Below, one piece after another: positions 1-8,719 of a DNA stretch of 58,026 nt (positions within the stretch are counted from its first letter, which is position 1; every line of letters begins with the position of its first letter). Source of the stretch: Belnapia moabensis DSM 16746 (GTDB lineage Bacteria > Pseudomonadota > Alphaproteobacteria > Acetobacterales > Acetobacteraceae); assembly GCF_000745835.1 (NCBI RefSeq), contig NZ_JQKB01000036.1, forward strand, positions 1 through 58,026, read 5' to 3'. The position numbers and the translations under genes are program-made. The notes under the pieces are model-generated. The model did no database searches, was not told the DNA's origin, and saw only the letters and a program-made list of their open reading frames with translations.

Positions 1-181
1 GAACGCCGACCTCAAGCAGGCGGTCCCGCGCAAGGCGCCGGCGCGCAGCAAGCAGCAGCTGAAACGTGCGGCGATCAGCCATATGCGTAGCCTTGCCAAG
101 CGGCCGCAGCGGATCCGCTCCATCTTTCAGCACCCGCAATTCCGCTACGCCGCGTAGTCAAGACAATGGGGGCCGCCTCAA
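1..181 (+). mobile_element. IS630-family insertion sequence, 3' end only
   Basis: The window opens inside the transposase gene of an IS630/Tc1-like element and leaves it at about position 181. The stop codon at 155-157 is followed by about 24 bases, then by a TA dinucleotide at 182-183, the usual IS630 target. From there the opposite strand is continuous RTX coding sequence. The boundary is an inference from the end of the RTX reading frame and the TA; the other terminus lies outside the window, so the inverted repeats could not be paired. Confidence 0.7.
2..157 (+). CDS. IS630-type transposase, C-terminal fragment
   Basis: An open frame runs in from the window edge for 51 codons to TAG at 155-157. 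It is rich in basic and alanine residues and ends with HMRSLAKRPQRIRS followed by an aromatic tail ending RYAA. This is the characteristic C-terminus of IS630-family DDE transposases of proteobacteria, which cut at TA dinucleotides. The catalytic DDE residues lie upstream of the window. The frame has no start here because it is cut by the edge. It sits antiparallel to, and inside, the 3' end of the RTX gene, so this element is what truncates that gene. Confidence 0.75.
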   Translation, partial: NADLKQAVPRKAPARSKQQLKRAAISHMRSLAKRPQRIRSIFQHPQFRYAA

Positions 182-2108
182 TAAGAGAGTTGCCGTAGGA
201 ACCTGCGGGCATTGCTGTCGGACTGCCCGCGATCGAGTCATTGCCGGACGTGCCGATAACGGTATTGATGTAGGTCAGCGTGTCAGTCCCGCTACTGCCT
301 TTTGTTGCAATTGCGTGGAGGTGGTCGGAAAAGGCGATCGTAAGCGGGCCTGCATACGTGCCGTAATTGATGACGTTCGAGGTCAGGGGCATAGCGCCGT
401 CGATCAGATCCGAACCCGCGCTTCCGCCGAAATTTGTTCCCGAATTCGGATAGCCTGACAGTCCTGCCGCGCCCGATGGGATCGAGACGCCTTTCAAGGT
501 GTCATTGAATGGCGAACCATCGACATTGCGGATGCCACTCAACGTCTCGACATTGCCGAAGGAGTCCGTTGCGGTCTGAGCCGTCAGATCGACTTTGACG
601 CCTTGGCTTCCGGTCGGCTGACCGTAATACGAGGCATAGGAGAGGCGGTCCGTCCCGCCGCCACCGATGATCGTGTCGTTGCCGCCCAGTGGGAAGAAGA
701 TTTCATCTCCTAGGCTTCCGGTTAGCATATCGGCGCCGCTGGTACCGACCACGCGACTGATGCTGCTGAATTTGTCGGTCGCGGTCGCGCCGCTGACCAG
801 GAATTTGGTGACGGTGCCGCTGCCGATGCCGGTCCAGGTGACCTGGATGCGGGTCACGGCTCCGGCTTGGTTGGAGTAATCCAGCACGTCCGTGCCGCCA
901 CCGCCTGCGATGGTGGTGTTGGCGGTGCCGGTGCGGAAGATATCGTTGCCGGTAGAGCCGATAAACGATCCGATCACGCTGAAGCTGTCGGTACTGCCGT
1001 CATAGGTTTTGAAAACGGTCCCGCCAATCAGGCTAGTAAGGGTCACCACAATGCTGCCGGAGAGGAGACTGTAGTTGAGTTGGTCCTGCCCACCGGCGCC
1101 GCTGTAACTGTCGCTGCCGGTTGTAGCGAAAAAGACGTCGCTGCCGGTCGAGCCGGTGATGACGTCCGCAAAGCTCGACCCTTGCAAACCCCGCACATTG
1201 CGCAGGCTGTCGGTGCCACCCTGTCCGTCCGAAGCGGTGCCGCTCCCCAGGTTCGCTACAACCCCAGTGGCCGTTCCAAATACGTTGTAAGTGACAACAT
1301 TGGCGTAGTTCAGTGCGCCGTCGATGGTGTCGTTGCCGCCATGTCCGGCAAGCATCGCATAGCCGGACTGGCCAGCCGTCGCAGCGACACCAAGGATGCT
1401 GTCATTGCCATCCGTCGCGTCGAGGCTGCCAATGTTGGTGAATGTGTCTGCGCCTCCGCCTCCGGCCTTCATCACCATGCCGCTGGACAGGCTGGACATG
1501 ACCACCGTGAGGGGACCCACGCCACTGTAGGTGTAGGTCAGGTTGTTGGTGCCGCCGCGGCCATCGTAGCTGTCGTTGCCGAAGCTGGCCCAGAAAATGT
1601 CTGCTGCGGCGCCGCCCTTGATGGTATCGGCATAATCGGAACCCCTCGCGCGCCGGACATCGATCAGAGTATCTGTCGTGCCGTAGCCATCGCTGGCGGT
1701 GCCGGCCTGTAGATCGATGGCAGTGCCGGACGGACTGCGCGAGTAAATAGCCGTGACATAGTAATCGCCCTGGCCATTGATGGTGTCGTTGCCGCTAAGG
1801 CCGGCGAAGTCGATATAGGCGCCAGCCTGCCCTTTATAGGAGACGAAGCTGTCGTTTCCGTCGGTCGCCATGAACTGCGAGATGCCGAAGGCCGAGTCCA
1901 TGCCGAGCCCGGCCTTGGCGACCGTCAGCAGGCCATTTTGGCCCATGGTGACCGTCAAGGAATTGCCTGGAGCGAGGTTGCTGTAGTCCAGGGCGTCGTA
2001 ACCGCCCCCGCCGATGATGGCGTCACTTCCGGCGCTGCCCAGAAAGAGGTCGTTGGCGGTGGTGCCGGTGAGTGTGTCGCTGCCGGGATTTCCGGAAATG
2101 GTGGCCAT
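75..2108 (-). CDS. RTX-like calcium-binding repeat protein, 3'-truncated by IS630
   Basis: The ATG at 2108 opens a 677-residue frame rich in Gly, Asp, Ser and Thr, with many variants of the RTX nonapeptide (GSDTLTG, GNDTINGQG, GNDTIDGA, GNDTIIGGGGTD). Such repeats bind Ca2+ outside the cell in proteins exported by type I secretion. A longer period of about 150 residues overlies them: GTASDG-like segments recur near residues 137 and 291, and ATDGNDS near 81 and 231. There is no N-terminal signal peptide, as expected for type I substrates. Native sequence ends near residue 641 (position 183); the last 35 or so residues are read from the IS630 end. The C-terminal secretion signal is therefore lost. 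GC is visibly lower than in the neighbours. The transcript is divergent from argG. Confidence 0.75.
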   Translation of the reverse strand: MATISGNPGSDTLTGTTANDLFLGSAGSDAIIGGGGYDALDYSNLAPGNSLTVTMGQNGLLTVAKAGLGMDSAFGISQFMATDGNDSFVSYKGQAGAYIDFAGLSGNDTINGQGDYYVTAIYSRSPSGTAIDLQAGTASDGYGTTDTLIDVRRARGSDYADTIKGGAAADIFWASFGNDSYDGRGGTNNLTYTYSGVGPLTVVMSSLSSGMVMKAGGGGADTFTNIGSLDATDGNDSILGVAATAGQSGYAMLAGHGGNDTIDGALNYANVVTYNVFGTATGVVANLGSGTASDGQGGTDSLRNVRGLQGSSFADVITGSTGSDVFFATTGSDSYSGAGGQDQLNYSLLSGSIVVTLTSLIGGTVFKTYDGSTDSFSVIGSFIGSTGNDIFRTGTANTTIAGGGGTDVLDYSNQAGAVTRIQVTWTGIGSGTVTKFLVSGATATDKFSSISRVVGTSGADMLTGSLGDEIFFPLGGNDTIIGGGGTDRLSYASYYGQPTGSQGVKVDLTAQTATDSFGNVETLSGIRNVDGSPFNDTLKGVSIPSGAAGLSGYPNSGTNFGGSAGSDLIDGAMPLTSNVINYGTYAGPLTIAFSDHLHAIATKGSSGTDTLTYINTVIGTSGNDSIAGSPTAMPAGSYGNSLIEAAPIVLTTRRSGIAGAERWSGSAAAAWQGYAYG

Positions 2109-2199
2109 GGTTACGATATGGTTCCATTGAGTTTTGCGAACCGTATAACGAATTATGAAGAAATGTCATTATAGCAATAATATCACTCTTGTACGATTT

Positions 2200-2228
2200 T
2201 TGACCGGTAGCCGTCCCACCCTTAGCCT
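2200..2228 (+). promoter_or_regulatory. candidate sigma-70 promoter of argG
   Basis: TTGACC at 2200-2205, a 17-base spacer and TAGCCT at 2223-2228 form a reasonable -35/-10 pair, leaving a leader of about 90 bases before the argG ATG at 2326. The 2109-2200 stretch is strikingly AT-rich for this genome and also serves as the upstream region of the divergent RTX gene. It is identified only by similarity to the consensus. Confidence 0.35.
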
Positions 2229-2325
2229 AGCCGTTTGCAAACCCTTGTCCTCAACGCGCAAACGCGGCACCAAGCCGCCGAAGGACCCTCTGGGGCCAAC
2301 CTCAACCGCTGTCAGGACCAGGATT

Positions 2326-3561
<1,236 letters not shown>

Positions 3562-3563
3562 TC

Positions 3564-4352
3564 ATGCGGTGGCCGCGGCGTGATCGGCTCCGGGTTGCGC
3601 TGCGGAGGCTCTACCGGGCGGAGGTGCCGGAGGCCCGGCGCTTCCGCTATGCCCTGCTCGGCCTCGACCTGGTCAGCATCGGCTGGATCGTCACGGCCTC
3701 CTTCCTGCCGCTCAGCACGCTGGTGCTGGCCGTGGATGTCGGGCTCGGCCTCGTCCTGCTGGCTGAACTCGCGGCGCGGATCGGCGCCAGCGCGCGCCCC
3801 TGGCGGAGCCTGGCGCAGCCGCTGGAACTGGCCGACCTGCTCGGCATCCTCTCCCTCTTGCTCGCGCCGCTGCTGCACGGCGCGCTGGGGTTCCTCCGCG
3901 TGCTGCGGACGCTCCGGCTGCTGCATTCGGTCCGGCTGATCGCCTCGCTCCGCAGCGACCTGCCCTTCTTCCGCCAGAACGAGGAGGCGGCGCTGGCGGC
4001 GGCGCAGCTTGGCGTCTTCATTTTCGTCATGACCGGCGTGGTGTTCGAGACGCAGCATCGCGGTAACCCGCATATCACCAACTATTCGGACGCGCTCTAC
4101 TTCACCGTCACCGCCCTGACGACGACGGGCTTCGGCGACATCACCCTGCTGGGCCCGGTCGGGCGGCTGCTCTCGGTGGTGATCATGCTGGCCGGCGTCA
4201 CCCTCTTCCTGCGGCTGGCGCAGACGCTGTTCCGGCCGAACAAGGTGCGCTTCTCCTGCCCGGATTGCGGCTTGCAGCGGCATGAGCCGGATGCGGTCCA
4301 CTGCAAAGCTTGCGGCACCCTGCTCAACATCCCGAACGAGGGCGAGGGCTGA
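3564..4352 (+). CDS. voltage-gated-type potassium channel with C-terminal zinc ribbon
   Basis: This 262-residue inner-membrane protein has the layout of a 6-TM K+ channel. Hydrophobic segments lie near 28-48, 53-73 and 88-108. An S4-like helix near 110-130 carries arginines at 112, 115, 118, 124 and 130. S5 is near 143-161, the pore loop with selectivity filter TTTGFGD is at 186-192, and S6 is near 200-223. The cytosolic tail carries Cys232-x2-Cys235 and Cys247-x2-Cys250 in CPDCG...CKACG, a zinc-ribbon knuckle in place of the usual RCK or cyclic-nucleotide domain. It begins 2 bases after argG, which suggests translational linkage, though no functional tie is evident. The fold is clear; ion selectivity and gating are inferred. 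Confidence 0.85.
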   Translation: MRWPRRDRLRVALRRLYRAEVPEARRFRYALLGLDLVSIGWIVTASFLPLSTLVLAVDVGLGLVLLAELAARIGASARPWRSLAQPLELADLLGILSLLLAPLLHGALGFLRVLRTLRLLHSVRLIASLRSDLPFFRQNEEAALAAAQLGVFIFVMTGVVFETQHRGNPHITNYSDALYFTVTALTTTGFGDITLLGPVGRLLSVVIMLAGVTLFLRLAQTLFRPNKVRFSCPDCGLQRHEPDAVHCKACGTLLNIPNEGEG

Positions 4353-4386
4353 CCGGAGCGGCTGCCGCGCCGGGCATGGGCAGCGG

Positions 4387-5457
4387 TCAGGCAGCCTGCA
4401 GACCGGAGACGGAAAGCCGCGCCTGGGGCAGCGAGCGCGGGTACTTCTCGGCGAGGAAGGCGATGAGCTGCTCGCGCATCAGGCAGCGCAGGTCGAACAT
4501 CGCGCCGGAATTGGCGGCGCTCATCAGCACGCGGATCTCGATGCTGCGCTCCTTCAGGTCGGTTACCTGCACCGCGAAGACGCGCCGGTCCCAGAGCGGG
4601 GTCGCCTCGACGATGCGCTGCGCCTCGGCGCGCAGCTCGGCGACGGGCATGGCGTAGTCCACATAGACGAAGACGGTGTCGAGCAGCTGCGCGCTGGTCT
4701 TGGTCCAATTGCGGATCGGCCGCTCGGTGAAATAGCCGATGGGGACGACGAGGGAGCGCTGGTCCCAGGTGGCGATGGTCACGTAGGTCGCGGTGATCTC
4801 CGCCACATGGCCCCATTCGCCCTCGACCAGCACGGCATCGCCGAGGCGGATCGGCTGGGTCAGCGCGATCTGGATGCCGGCGATGAGGTTGGAGACGGCC
4901 GGCCGCGCCGCGAGGCCGGCGACGATGCCGGCGACGCCCGCCGAGGCGAAGAGGCTGAGGCCGACGGCGCGGACGGCGGGGATCGCGGTCAGCACCAGGC
5001 CGGCGGTCAGGGTGATGCCGGCCGAGACGGCAAGGCGGCGGAAAACGATCAGCTGGGTACGGCGGCGGCGTTGCAGCCAGTCGGCATTCTCGCCCAGCTC
5101 GCCCTCGAGATAGGCGTCGAAGGCGGCGGCGACCTTGCGGGTCAGCGCCCAGCCGATCGCCACCACCAGGCCGAGGGCGGCGGCGCGGCTGGCAGCCTGT
5201 TCGGCGGCAGTCGGCAGGTCCACGGCGGGAAGCGCCACCTCGACCGCCAGCAGGGCGATGGTGACCCGCACCGCGCCGCGGCCATCGGCCAGGATGCGGC
5301 GTAGCAGCCGGGCCTGGCTGCCGGCCAGCACCCGGTCCAGCAGCGCGTGGACGAGGCGGAGCGCCACCAGCGCCAGCGCCGGGGCGAGGACGAAGGGGAT
5401 CAGGAGGGAGAGCCAGAGCGGCAGTTCCCGCCCTCCGATCAGCAGATTGCTCAGCAT
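4387..5457 (-). CDS. MscS-family mechanosensitive ion channel
   Basis: This protein of about 356 residues has several N-terminal hydrophobic helices, then the glycine/alanine-rich pore helix (FASAGVAGIVAGLAARPAVS) and the MscS beta domain (LGDAVLVEGEWGHVAEI, VVPIGYFTERPIRNW). Channels of this family open under membrane tension and release solutes during hypo-osmotic shock. The frame is open upstream to 5952, but those residues are basic low-complexity sequence without homology. I chose the ATG at 5457 because GGAAGA lies just upstream; an in-frame ATG at 5472 would add MEDVP. The gene converges on the K+ channel, with 34 bases between their stop codons. Confidence 0.88.
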   Translation of the reverse strand: MLSNLLIGGRELPLWLSLLIPFVLAPALALVALRLVHALLDRVLAGSQARLLRRILADGRGAVRVTIALLAVEVALPAVDLPTAAEQAASRAAALGLVVAIGWALTRKVAAAFDAYLEGELGENADWLQRRRRTQLIVFRRLAVSAGITLTAGLVLTAIPAVRAVGLSLFASAGVAGIVAGLAARPAVSNLIAGIQIALTQPIRLGDAVLVEGEWGHVAEITATYVTIATWDQRSLVVPIGYFTERPIRNWTKTSAQLLDTVFVYVDYAMPVAELRAEAQRIVEATPLWDRRVFAVQVTDLKERSIEIRVLMSAANSGAMFDLRCLMREQLIAFLAEKYPRSLPQARLSVSGLQAA

Positions 5458-5555
5458 GGGCACGTCTTCCATCGGGCAGCCGGCGCCCCAACGCGGCAGC
5501 GCTGGAACCGTGGCGCCCGGCCCGCGCTGGATACTCGATACGGAGGAGATGCGAG

Positions 5556-5735
5556 ATGCCGGAAGAGAAGAAGGGAACGGGCGAGAAGCCGTGGAGCGAG
5601 GAGGAGATGTCCCGCGGGGCGGCGAAGCCGGAGGAGATCGAGGAGGCAGGCGGCTCGCCCGGAGGCCGGCCGAACGACGATCGGGCCAGGACCGAGAGCG
5701 CCGCCGCCGAGACGGCAGACGACAAGCAGCGCTGA
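5556..5735 (+). CDS. small acidic hypothetical protein (59 aa)
   Basis: ATG at 5556 is preceded by a strong GGAGGAG ribosome-binding sequence about 8 bases upstream and opens 59 codons ending in TGA at 5733-5735. The product begins MPEEKKGTGEKPWSEEEM and is dominated by Glu, Lys, Asp, Arg, Gly and Ala, with almost no hydrophobic residues. It should be soluble and probably disordered. It stands between mscS, which points away, and the paiB-like gene 52 bases downstream in the same direction. I do not recognise a family. The ribosome-binding site is the main support, together with a composition unlike the opposite-strand shadow frames. Confidence 0.5.
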   Translation: MPEEKKGTGEKPWSEEEMSRGAAKPEEIEEAGGSPGGRPNDDRARTESAAAETADDKQR

Positions 5736-5787
5736 ACCGCGCCTTCCGCATTGGACGCGGCGGGGCAGGTACGGGCATGCTCGGCCC

Positions 5788-6423
5788 ATGTACAACCCTG
5801 CCGCCTTCCGGGAGGACCGCCCGGAGATCCTGCATGGCCTGATCCGCGAGGCGCGGCTTGCGCTCCTCGTCTCGAACGGGGCGGAGGGCGTGCCGGACGT
5901 CACGCATCTGCCGCTGACGCTGGATGCCGAGCGAGGCGAGCTGATCGGGCATCTAGCGCGGGCCAACCCGCATGCGGGGGCGCTGCGCGCGACGGGCCGG
6001 GCCATCGCCATCTTCCGCGGGGCGGAGGCCTATGTCTCGCCCAATTGGTATCCGTCCAAGGCCGAGCATCACCGGGTGGTGCCGACCTGGAACTACGAAG
6101 CGGTGCATGCCGAAGGGCCGGTCGAGATCATCGAGGATGCGGCGCGGCTGCACGGCATCGTCAGCCGGCTGACCGAGGAGAGGGAGGCGGCGCAACCGCG
6201 CCCCTGGTCCCTGGCGGATGCGCCGGAGGCTTTCGTCGCCGGCCAGCTCAAGGGCATCGTTGGCTTCGTGCTGCGGATCGAGCGGCTGACCGGCAAGCGG
6301 AAGCTCAGCCAGAACCGCACCACGCCCGACCGGGACGGCGCGGTGGCCGGGCTGGCCGCGAGCGAGGACCCCCGCGACCGCGCCACCGCATCGGCAATGC
6401 AACGCCTGGCGGAAGGGGGCTGA
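5788..6423 (+). CDS. PaiB-type FMN-binding negative transcriptional regulator family protein
   Basis: The 211-residue product starts MYNPAAFREDRPEILHGLI, the standard PaiB opening, and contains the family's most conserved stretch SPNWYPSK followed by VVPTWNYEAVHAEG at residues 84-110. These belong to a split-barrel flavin-binding fold. Bacillus PaiB represses sporulation and protease genes, but most proteobacterial members have no assigned role, so naming it a regulator is a family label. The ATG at 5788 begins the conserved N-terminus. It could form a short transcription unit with the 59-aa ORF upstream. Confidence 0.88.
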   Translation: MYNPAAFREDRPEILHGLIREARLALLVSNGAEGVPDVTHLPLTLDAERGELIGHLARANPHAGALRATGRAIAIFRGAEAYVSPNWYPSKAEHHRVVPTWNYEAVHAEGPVEIIEDAARLHGIVSRLTEEREAAQPRPWSLADAPEAFVAGQLKGIVGFVLRIERLTGKRKLSQNRTTPDRDGAVAGLAASEDPRDRATASAMQRLAEGG

Positions 6424-6501
6424 GCATGCGGCGCGGCATCGGAGCGACAATGGTCAGCAGCCGGGCGAGGCTCTGAACCGCCAGCCGCGGGGCGTCGTGG
6501 C

Positions 6502-7476
6502 CTATTCCGACTGTGCGCCGCTGACCTTCACCATCTCCGCCCAGATCGGCTTCTCCTTGGTAAGCCGCGCCGCCAGCCCCTCCGGCGTGGAGCCGGTCAG
6601 CCGGGCGCCCATGCCGATCGCCCGCTGCTGCAGCGCCGGGTCGGTCCAGGCGGCGCGCACCTCAGCCGAAAGCCGCTCGACCACCGCCTGCGGCGTGCCC
6701 CGCGGTGCCGCCCAGAGATGCCAGGGCGAGACCTCGAAGCCGGGCAGGCCGGCTTCCGCCATGGTGGGCACGTCGGGCAGGGCCGGCCAGCGCTGCGGCA
6801 GCGCCACGGCCAGTGCCCGCATCCGCCCCTCCTGGATCACCCCGACATAGGAGGCGAGGTTGTCCACGGCGTACTGGATGTCGCCCCCCAGCATGGCGGT
6901 GATGGTCTGCGCGCCGCCGCGGAAGGAGACATGCTGCGCGTCGAGGCCAGCGCGGTTGGCGAGATAGGCGCCGGAGAGGTGGATGGTGGTGCCGACGCCG
7001 GAGGAGCCGTAGCTTACCCCGCCGGGCCGCGCCTTCGCCCAGGTGACGAACTCCGCCAAGGTCTTCGCCGGAACATGCTGCGCCGGCACCACGGCGACAT
7101 TGGGCAGGTCCCACATCGCGCTGATCCAGGCGAAGTCGCGGTCGGGGTCGTAGGGCAGCTGGCGGAAGAGATGCGGGTTGATCAGCAGGTTGTGCATGCT
7201 GACCGTGCCGATGGTGTAGCCGTCCGGCGTGGCGCGGGCGAGCGCCTCCGCGCCGATATTGCCGGAGGCGCCGGTGCGCGTCTCCACCACGAAGGGCTGG
7301 CCGAGGCGCTGCCCCATCTGCTCGGCTGCCAGCCGTGTCATGACGTCGAGGGAGCCGCCGGGCGGGAAGCCGACGATGATGCGGACCGGCCGGTCTGGCC
7401 AAGCCGCCTGCGCTCGCCCCGTGAGGGGCAAGGCGGCCAGCATGGGTGTCGCAAGGAGCCCGCGGCGGTGCAGCAA
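6502..7476 (-). CDS. Bug/TctC-family tripartite tricarboxylate transporter substrate-binding protein
   Basis: The 324-residue precursor has an N-terminal export signal (HRRGLLATPMLAALPL, cleavage near GRAQA) and then the family pattern WPDRPVRIIVGFPPGGSLDV at the mature N-terminus, ATPDGYTIG and QLPYDPDRDFA. Bug proteins bind carboxylated or aromatic small molecules in the periplasm and hand them to TctAB membrane proteins. No tctA or tctB occurs in the window, so this is an orphan receptor, as is common in Acetobacteraceae and Burkholderiales. A TAXI receptor lies just upstream on the same strand. The ligand cannot be read from sequence. Confidence 0.9.
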   Translation of the reverse strand: MLHRRGLLATPMLAALPLTGRAQAAWPDRPVRIIVGFPPGGSLDVMTRLAAEQMGQRLGQPFVVETRTGASGNIGAEALARATPDGYTIGTVSMHNLLINPHLFRQLPYDPDRDFAWISAMWDLPNVAVVPAQHVPAKTLAEFVTWAKARPGGVSYGSSGVGTTIHLSGAYLANRAGLDAQHVSFRGGAQTITAMLGGDIQYAVDNLASYVGVIQEGRMRALAVALPQRWPALPDVPTMAEAGLPGFEVSPWHLWAAPRGTPQAVVERLSAEVRAAWTDPALQQRAIGMGARLTGSTPEGLAARLTKEKPIWAEMVKVSGAQSE

Positions 7477-7626
7477 TGGATGTCCCTCCCGTTTTTCGTT
7501 GCCGGGAGGCTAGCACCACCGGCCGGAGCGACGGTAGCGCCGCCGGCCTGGGCGCGACGAGGAGGGAATGGGTTCGGTCGGCTGGCAGCGGCAGGAATGA
7601 CCCACGCCGCCCGCGTCACCGGCCGC

Positions 7627-8598
7627 TCAGGCCAGCGTCGCGCCCTGCTTTTTCCAGAACGCCTCGGCCGCCGGGTGCCAGGGCACGCCGGCCGCGGCAG
7701 TCTTCTGCCGATCGAGCGTGAAGCCGCGTCCCTCGGCATGGACTTGGGCAAGTTCCGCCCGGCCGTTCCAGGTGCTCTCAAGGATCTTCGTCACCATCTC
7801 GTCCGGCATGGTGTCGAGCACGGCAAGGATGTTCGCCACCGACATCTGCTGGTTGTCCGTGGTCTGGCCGGGATAGGTGCCGGCCGGGATCACCTCCGGG
7901 AAGTAGACCGGGCCGTGCTTGGCGGTGACCTTCGGCACCAAGTCGGCGTGGTCGATCAGCCGCAGGGTGACGCCGGGCGAGGCGGCAAGGTCGGTCACCG
8001 CGCTGGTCGGCACGCCGGAGACGAAGAAATACGCGTCGATCTTGCCGTCCTTCACCGCATTGGTGCTCTCGGCCGGCGACAGGCGCTCGCGGGCGCGGAA
8101 GTCCTTGTCGCGGTCGAGGCCGGCGGCCTCGATGAGGCGGAAGGCCATCACCTCGGTCGCCGAGCCGGGGGCGCCGGTGGAGATGCGCTTGCCCTTCATG
8201 TCGGCGAGGCTCTGGATGCCGCTGGCGGTCGTCGTCACCACCTGCATGCGGTTGGTGTAGATCACGGCGATGGCGCGGACCTTGACCGGCCGGCCGCGGA
8301 AACGGTCCTGCCCGTTCACCGCATCCACGCAGGCATCGACCTGGGAGAAGATGAGGCCGACGCGGCCGGCGCCGAGCAGCTGGTTGTTGGCGACGGAGCC
8401 GCCGGTGACCTCGACGGTCGCGCTCATCCCCGGGATGGTGCGGGAGAGGATGTTCGCGAGGCCTCCGCCGAGCGGGTAGTAGACGCCGCCGGTGGTGCCG
8501 GTGGCGATGGCGAGCTGGGTGTCGGCGGCGCGGGCCAGACGCGGGGCGGCAAGCAGAGCGGCGGCGCCGAAGGCGGCGCGGCGGGTGAGCATGGTCAT
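7627..8598 (-). CDS. TAXI-family TRAP transporter solute-binding protein
   Basis: The 323-residue precursor begins MTMLTRRAAFGAAALLAAP with a signal peptide ending near ARA, followed by the TAXI signature LAIATGTTGGVYYPLGGGLA. It also contains VEVTGGSVANNQLL and the conserved region near GKRISTGAPGSATE. TAXI proteins are the substrate receptors of one TRAP transporter branch (glutamate or 2-oxoglutarate have been proposed for some). The frame is open upstream to 8898, but homology and the signal peptide begin at the ATG at 8598. No fused 4TM/12TM membrane component is encoded nearby. It is 150 bases upstream of the Bug receptor gene on the same strand. Confidence 0.9.
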   Translation of the reverse strand: MTMLTRRAAFGAAALLAAPRLARAADTQLAIATGTTGGVYYPLGGGLANILSRTIPGMSATVEVTGGSVANNQLLGAGRVGLIFSQVDACVDAVNGQDRFRGRPVKVRAIAVIYTNRMQVVTTTASGIQSLADMKGKRISTGAPGSATEVMAFRLIEAAGLDRDKDFRARERLSPAESTNAVKDGKIDAYFFVSGVPTSAVTDLAASPGVTLRLIDHADLVPKVTAKHGPVYFPEVIPAGTYPGQTTDNQQMSVANILAVLDTMPDEMVTKILESTWNGRAELAQVHAEGRGFTLDRQKTAAAGVPWHPAAEAFWKKQGATLA

Positions 8599-8719
8599 GA
8601 CGTTGCTCCCGAAACGGATGTTTGATTGCTGGATCAATAGGGCCCGGCGGCCTCCCAGGGAAGCCCCCGGCTCGTCCGGTCTGTCGCCTTTCGTATCGAC
8701 GCGGCCGTGGCGCTTCGGA

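Noticed and set aside
5472-5952. N-terminal extension of the MscS protein to 521 residues
   Set aside because: The extra 165 codons are Arg/Pro/Ser-rich, overlap the PaiB and 59-aa genes and show no family similarity; the channel start is at 5457.
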